The translations under genes were made by a program, and so were the position numbers. A stretch of 7,855 nucleotides of DNA from assembly GCA_023386765.1 (NCBI GenBank), contig JAEWJD010000120.1:1-7855 (forward strand), given 5' to 3'. The notes under the pieces were generated by a model. That model was not told where the DNA came from. It did no database searches and worked only from the letters and a program-made list of their open reading frames with translations. How positions within the stretch are numbered: position 1 is the first letter of the stretch; each line of letters opens with the position of its first letter. This document shows positions 5,445 through 7,855 of this stretch, piece after piece. Origin of the DNA: Pseudomonadota bacterium (GTDB lineage Bacteria > Pseudomonadota > Gammaproteobacteria > Burkholderiales > Burkholderiaceae_B).

Positions 5445-6392
5445 CTAGCCAGCCCGATCGCCAGCCTGGCTCTCGTAGACACTGGCTGCCAGCGCCAGGT
5501 CCTCCAGGGCACTGCCTACCGCCTTGAAGACGGTGACCTGCCGGTCATCGGCCCGCCCCGCCACGCGCCCGGCCACCAGATCGAACAGGTTGCCTCGAAT
5601 GGCATCCGGCGTCAGGGTGCCGGCCGCAAAGGCCTGCAGCAGATCACCGGACTTGGTGGGTGCCTCGTCGGTGTCGACATAGACCGCAGTGCCATCGAAG
5701 CAGGCCGGATCAGTTTCCATCATTTCCGGTTTGAAGCTGCCGATCAAATCAAGGTGCACCCCCGGCCGCAGCCAGGCGCCCTGCACCAATGGAACCGTCG
5801 ACAAGGTCGCGCAGCTGACGATGTCCGCCTGTTCGACCGCCGCCTGCAGGTCGCTCACCGCACGGGCGGCGATACCCTGCTCGCGCAGCCGGGCGGCCAG
5901 GGCCTGGGCCCCCGGCTCGCGCAGATTCCAGATCATGACCTCATCGATCGGCCGCACGGCCCTCATGGCCGCCGGCACCAGCGAGGCAATGCGACCTGAA
6001 CCCAGTACCAGCAGGCGGCGCGCATCGGCACGGGCCAGGTAATCTGCCCCCAGCGCTGCGGCACCCGCCGTACGATAGGCTGTCACCACGTCGCCATCGA
6101 CCTGCGCCAGGGGCACGCCGCTGCGTGCGCTGTAGAGCGTATAAGTGGCGTGCAGCCCCGGCAGCCCATCGCGCGTGTTCTCAGGAAAAATATTGATGAC
6201 CTTCACGCCGAAATAGCCGGCTTCACTCCAGGCCGGCATGATCAGCGAGGTGCCTTGCCGCCCCCCCGACTCAATGGCATGCACATGCCTGGGCGGCACG
6301 GTATAACCGCCGGCAAACCCCTGGCGCAGGGCCGGAATCACGGTGTCAAAACTCAGCGCGCCCTGTGTGGCGGCGGTATCGATGATCTGCAT
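5445..6392 (-). CDS. Ornithine cyclodeaminase/mu-crystallin family protein, probably delta1-pyrroline-2-carboxylate (ketimine) reductase or EutC-like
   Basis: Cytosolic NAD(P)-dependent enzyme of 315 residues, normal length for the family. The catalytic lysine region GVKVINIFPEN (62-72, K64) and the family block AYRTAGAAALGADYLAR (105-121) are present. The Rossmann fold is marked by LVLGSGRIA (128-136), with the second strand VMIWN (152-156). At the site where ornithine cyclodeaminases carry a catalytic Asp (GAD...), this protein reads DLIGSFKPEMMETD (215-228). That wording is one I associate with delta1-pyrroline-2-carboxylate/piperideine-2-carboxylate reductases and EutC-like members, so ornithine cyclodeaminase activity is doubtful. 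Likely role: reduction of a cyclic imine from proline, hydroxyproline, lysine or ectoine breakdown (inference from family and the nearby Ehu-type importer). The start ATG 6392 has an excellent Shine-Dalgarno 6 nt upstream; the longer open frame is rejected. It is divergent from the OsmC-family gene and followed by a hairpin at 5361-5391. Confidence 0.88.
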   Translation of the reverse strand: MQIIDTAATQGALSFDTVIPALRQGFAGGYTVPPRHVHAIESGGRQGTSLIMPAWSEAGYFGVKVINIFPENTRDGLPGLHATYTLYSARSGVPLAQVDGDVVTAYRTAGAAALGADYLARADARRLLVLGSGRIASLVPAAMRAVRPIDEVMIWNLREPGAQALAARLREQGIAARAVSDLQAAVEQADIVSCATLSTVPLVQGAWLRPGVHLDLIGSFKPEMMETDPACFDGTAVYVDTDEAPTKSGDLLQAFAAGTLTPDAIRGNLFDLVAGRVAGRADDRQVTVFKAVGSALEDLALAASVYESQAGDRAG

Positions 6393-6398
6393 GACGTT

Positions 6399-6405
6399 CC
6401 TCCTC
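6399..6405 (-). promoter_or_regulatory. Strong ribosome binding site fixing the reductase start
   Basis: GAGGAGG on the minus strand lies 6 nt before ATG 6392. It settles the start: the open frame continues 46 codons further upstream, but those codons would run through the promoter region and into the OsmC-family gene's leader. Confidence 0.85.
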
Positions 6406-6411
6406 GGCCTC

Positions 6412-6441
6412 ATTATGACCGCGCAAGGCGCTGGATTTCCA
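6412..6441 (-). promoter_or_regulatory. Candidate promoter of the reductase gene
   Basis: On the minus strand: TGGAAA (6441-6436, 4/6 match to the -35 consensus), an 18-nt spacer, then CATAAT (6417-6412, 5/6 match to the -10). This would start transcription just before the strong ribosome site. The -35 hexamer lies in a palindrome shared with the divergent promoter. Tentative, by eye only. Confidence 0.35.
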
Positions 6442-6443
6442 GC
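6430..6443. repeat. Small palindrome in the divergent promoter region
   Basis: GCTGGA (6430-6435) and TCCAGC (6438-6443) are perfect inverted 6-mers around TT. The palindrome covers the -35 hexamers proposed for both divergent promoters. It could be a regulator site controlling both genes. At 14 nt in GC-rich DNA, chance is also possible. Confidence 0.4.
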
Positions 6444-6464
6444 CCGCGGCGAGGGCGCTATCAT
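6436..6464 (+). promoter_or_regulatory. Candidate promoter of the OsmC-family gene
   Basis: TTTCCA (6436-6441, 4/6 match), a 17-nt spacer, then TATCAT (6459-6464, 5/6 match to TATAAT). It gives a leader of about 45 nt before ATG 6515. Tentative. Confidence 0.35.
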
Positions 6465-6514
6465 GGCCCCTCGGGCGCCTGCCTTTTGCGGCGCGCCATT
6501 TCCGGGAGTCCACC

Positions 6515-6940
6515 ATGAAACGCAACGCAACCGCAGTCTGGGAAGGCGACCTTACCCACGGCGCCGGGGCCCTGAGCACCCAAAGCGGCGTACTGGATAA
6601 ACAACCTTATGGCTTTCGCACCCGCTTCGAAGACGCCCCCGGCACCAATCCCGAGGAACTGATCGCCGCCGCGCACGCCGGCTGCTTCTCGATGGCCCTG
6701 TCCAATGTGCTGGGTGAAGCCGGGCTGCGCGCCGAACGCATCGAGACACGCGCCGAAGTCGTGCTGGAAAAAACCGATGACGGCTTTGCCATCACGGCGG
6801 TGCATCTGGTGCTCGAAGCCAACGTGCCTCACGCCACCCAGGAAGCCTTCGAAGCCGCCGCCATGAAAGCCAAGACCGGTTGCCCGGTCTCCAAGCTGCT
6901 CAACGCCGAGATCACCTTGCAGGCCACCCTGCTCGACTGA
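6515..6940 (+). CDS. osmC: OsmC/Ohr-family peroxiredoxin
   Basis: Cytosolic thiol peroxidase of 141 residues (E. coli OsmC is 143) that reduces organic hydroperoxides with a pair of cysteines. Both cysteines are in family context: the reactive C57 in AAAHAGCFSMAL and the resolving C123 in KTGCPVSK. The supporting Glu (E47/E48 in TNPEELI) and Arg (R35/R37 in GFRTRF) are also present. The N-terminal start MKRNATAVWEGDL with GAGALSTQSG matches the OsmC subfamily rather than Ohr, as far as can be judged by eye; in Ohr the N-terminus usually reads differently. ATG 6515 has GGGAG six nt upstream. The gene is divergent from the reductase gene across 122 nt and converges with ptsI across 21 nt. A candidate promoter lies at 6436-6464. 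Regulation by osmotic or oxidative stress is known for relatives but not shown here. Confidence 0.93.
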   Translation: MKRNATAVWEGDLTHGAGALSTQSGVLDKQPYGFRTRFEDAPGTNPEELIAAAHAGCFSMALSNVLGEAGLRAERIETRAEVVLEKTDDGFAITAVHLVLEANVPHATQEAFEAAAMKAKTGCPVSKLLNAEITLQATLLD

Positions 6941-6955
6941 GCCTGATGGCAGGCT
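6940..6955. terminator. Short hairpin between convergent osmC and ptsI
   Basis: AGCCTG (6940-6945) pairs with CAGGCT (6950-6955) around a 4-nt loop, and begins on the last base of the osmC stop codon. An alternative pairing joins GCCTGA (6941-6946) with TCAGGC (6962-6967), over the ptsI stop. No T-run follows on either strand, so it is at best a weak or Rho-assisted end for the two converging transcripts. Confidence 0.35.
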
Positions 6956-6961
6956 GGCGCG

Positions 6962-7855
6962 TCAGGCCTGCTCCAGCAGATCCAGGTCGACCGGCAGCGC
7001 GCGGTTCAGCGCCGCCGCCACCTTGACCCGCAGCGCATTGGAGTGGGCCCGCCGCACCTCGCGCTTGACGTCCAGCAGTTGCTGCGGGTGCATCGAGAAC
7101 TCGGTCAGCCCCAGGCCGAGCAACAGCCGCGTCAGGCGGGCATCGCCGGCCATCTCGCCACAGACCGCCACCGGCTTGCCTGCGCGTTCGCCGGCGTTGA
7201 TGGTGTGCGCGATCAGGCGCAACACGGCCGGATGCAGCGGGTCATAGAGCTCGGCGACATCATGATCGCCACGGTCGATCGCCAGCGTGTACTGGATCAG
7301 GTCATTGGTGCCGATCGACAGAAAATCCAGCGCCTGGGCGAACGGCTCGATGGCGATGGCGATGGCGGGTACCTCCACCATGGCGCCGACCTCCACCCGC
7401 TCGGCGTAAGCCTGCCCGCGGGCATCGAGTTCGCGGCGTGCAGCCGCCAGCGCGGCGAAGGTCGCCTTGACCTCGTGCATGTGCGCAATCATGGGGATCA
7501 GCAGACGCACCGGGCCATGAGCCGAAGCGCGCAGGATGGCCCGCAACTGGCACAGGAATAGATCCGGGCGCGACAGGCAGTAGCGGATAGCCCGCTGACC
7601 GAGCGCCGGATTGGTCGCGACGGTGGCCTCGCCATCGAGCGTTTTGTCCGAACCGATATCCAGCGTGCGTATCGTCACGGGCCGCCCCGCCATGGTCTTC
7701 ACGACCGACGCGTAGGCCTGATACTGTTCTTCCTCGCTGGGCAGGTCCAGGCGACCCATGAACAGGAACTCACTGCGAAACAGGCCGATGGCATCGGCGC
7801 CTGCCGCCAGCGCAGCCGCCGCCTCGTCGGGCAGCTCGATATTGGCTTCCAGCTT
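6962..7855 (-). CDS. ptsI: Phosphoenolpyruvate-protein phosphotransferase (PTS enzyme I), C-terminal part
   Basis: Cytosolic enzyme I, which takes phosphate from phosphoenolpyruvate and passes it to HPr. Only the last 297 residues are in the window, about half of the usual 570-590; the 5' end lies beyond 7855. The frame is open to the edge, and the internal ATG at 7759 is not the start, because EI sequence (ANIELPDEAA, GLFRSEFLFM) precedes it. The PEP-binding domain is intact: Arg in GLFRSEF and TIRTLDIGSDK, Glu in AMVEVPA, the metal/PEP Asn-Asp in SIGTNDLIQYTLAIDRGD, and the catalytic Cys in VCGEMAGD. The phospho-His domain would be upstream of the window. In betaproteobacteria ptsI usually follows ptsH and an EIIA gene; many of these PTS chains are regulatory rather than sugar-transporting (established for relatives, not shown here). 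It converges with osmC. Confidence 0.96.
   Translation of the reverse strand, partial: KLEANIELPDEAAAALAAGADAIGLFRSEFLFMGRLDLPSEEEQYQAYASVVKTMAGRPVTIRTLDIGSDKTLDGEATVATNPALGQRAIRYCLSRPDLFLCQLRAILRASAHGPVRLLIPMIAHMHEVKATFAALAAARRELDARGQAYAERVEVGAMVEVPAIAIAIEPFAQALDFLSIGTNDLIQYTLAIDRGDHDVAELYDPLHPAVLRLIAHTINAGERAGKPVAVCGEMAGDARLTRLLLGLGLTEFSMHPQQLLDVKREVRRAHSNALRVKVAAALNRALPVDLDLLEQA

Noticed and set aside
6393..6530. N-terminal extension of the reductase to an upstream start at 6530
   Set aside because: It would overlap the osmC start. The strong ribosome site before ATG 6392 and the normal family length decide for the shorter form.
6962..7759. ptsI as a complete gene starting at ATG 7759
   Set aside because: The upstream 32 codons in the same frame encode conserved enzyme I sequence, so the gene is cut by the window edge.

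Overview
The window is a compact, GC-rich stretch of chromosome with short intergenic gaps and no mobile elements, RNA genes or CRISPR. Codon use, protein style and gene types point to a betaproteobacterium of the Burkholderiales, probably Alcaligenaceae (Bordetella/Achromobacter type). This placement is inferred from general resemblance, not from a database search.

Left part (1-1027, + strand): a small membrane protein of unknown function is followed 29 nt later by dut (dUTPase). Dut converges with the next block across a 32-nt gap that holds two overlapping, mutually exclusive hairpins.

Centre (1060-4065, - strand, transcribed right to left): a complete polar-amino-acid-type ABC importer. 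It consists of a lipoprotein binding protein, two permeases and an ATPase, in the order ehuB-ehuC-ehuD-ehuA. Junctions are tight: a 5-nt gap, then two 4-nt ATGA overlaps. The binding protein is recognisably of the ectoine/hydroxyectoine (EhuB) family but has changes at remembered ligand positions, so the true substrate is open. A strong inverted repeat (4083-4135) overlaps the candidate ehuB promoter and looks like an operator.

Upstream on the same strand (4189-5352) is an orphan LivK-type periplasmic binding protein with no LivHMGF partners in the window. Terminator-like hairpins lie on both sides of it; the upstream one ends only a few bases before its start codon. Next (5445-6392) is an ornithine-cyclodeaminase/mu-crystallin family enzyme. 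It resembles the delta1-pyrroline-2-carboxylate reductase/EutC branch more than true cyclodeaminase. With the importer it suggests uptake and metabolism of a cyclic amino or imino acid such as ectoine, proline, hydroxyproline or pipecolate (inference).

Right part: an OsmC/Ohr-family peroxidase (6515-6940, + strand) is divergent from the reductase, with a 122-nt gap containing a small palindrome at the shared -35 position. The window ends in the C-terminal half of PTS enzyme I (ptsI, - strand), cut by the window edge.

Nothing here is clearly a new system. The most interesting points are the regulatory DNA around the importer and the orphan binding protein, and the unresolved substrate of the importer/reductase pair.
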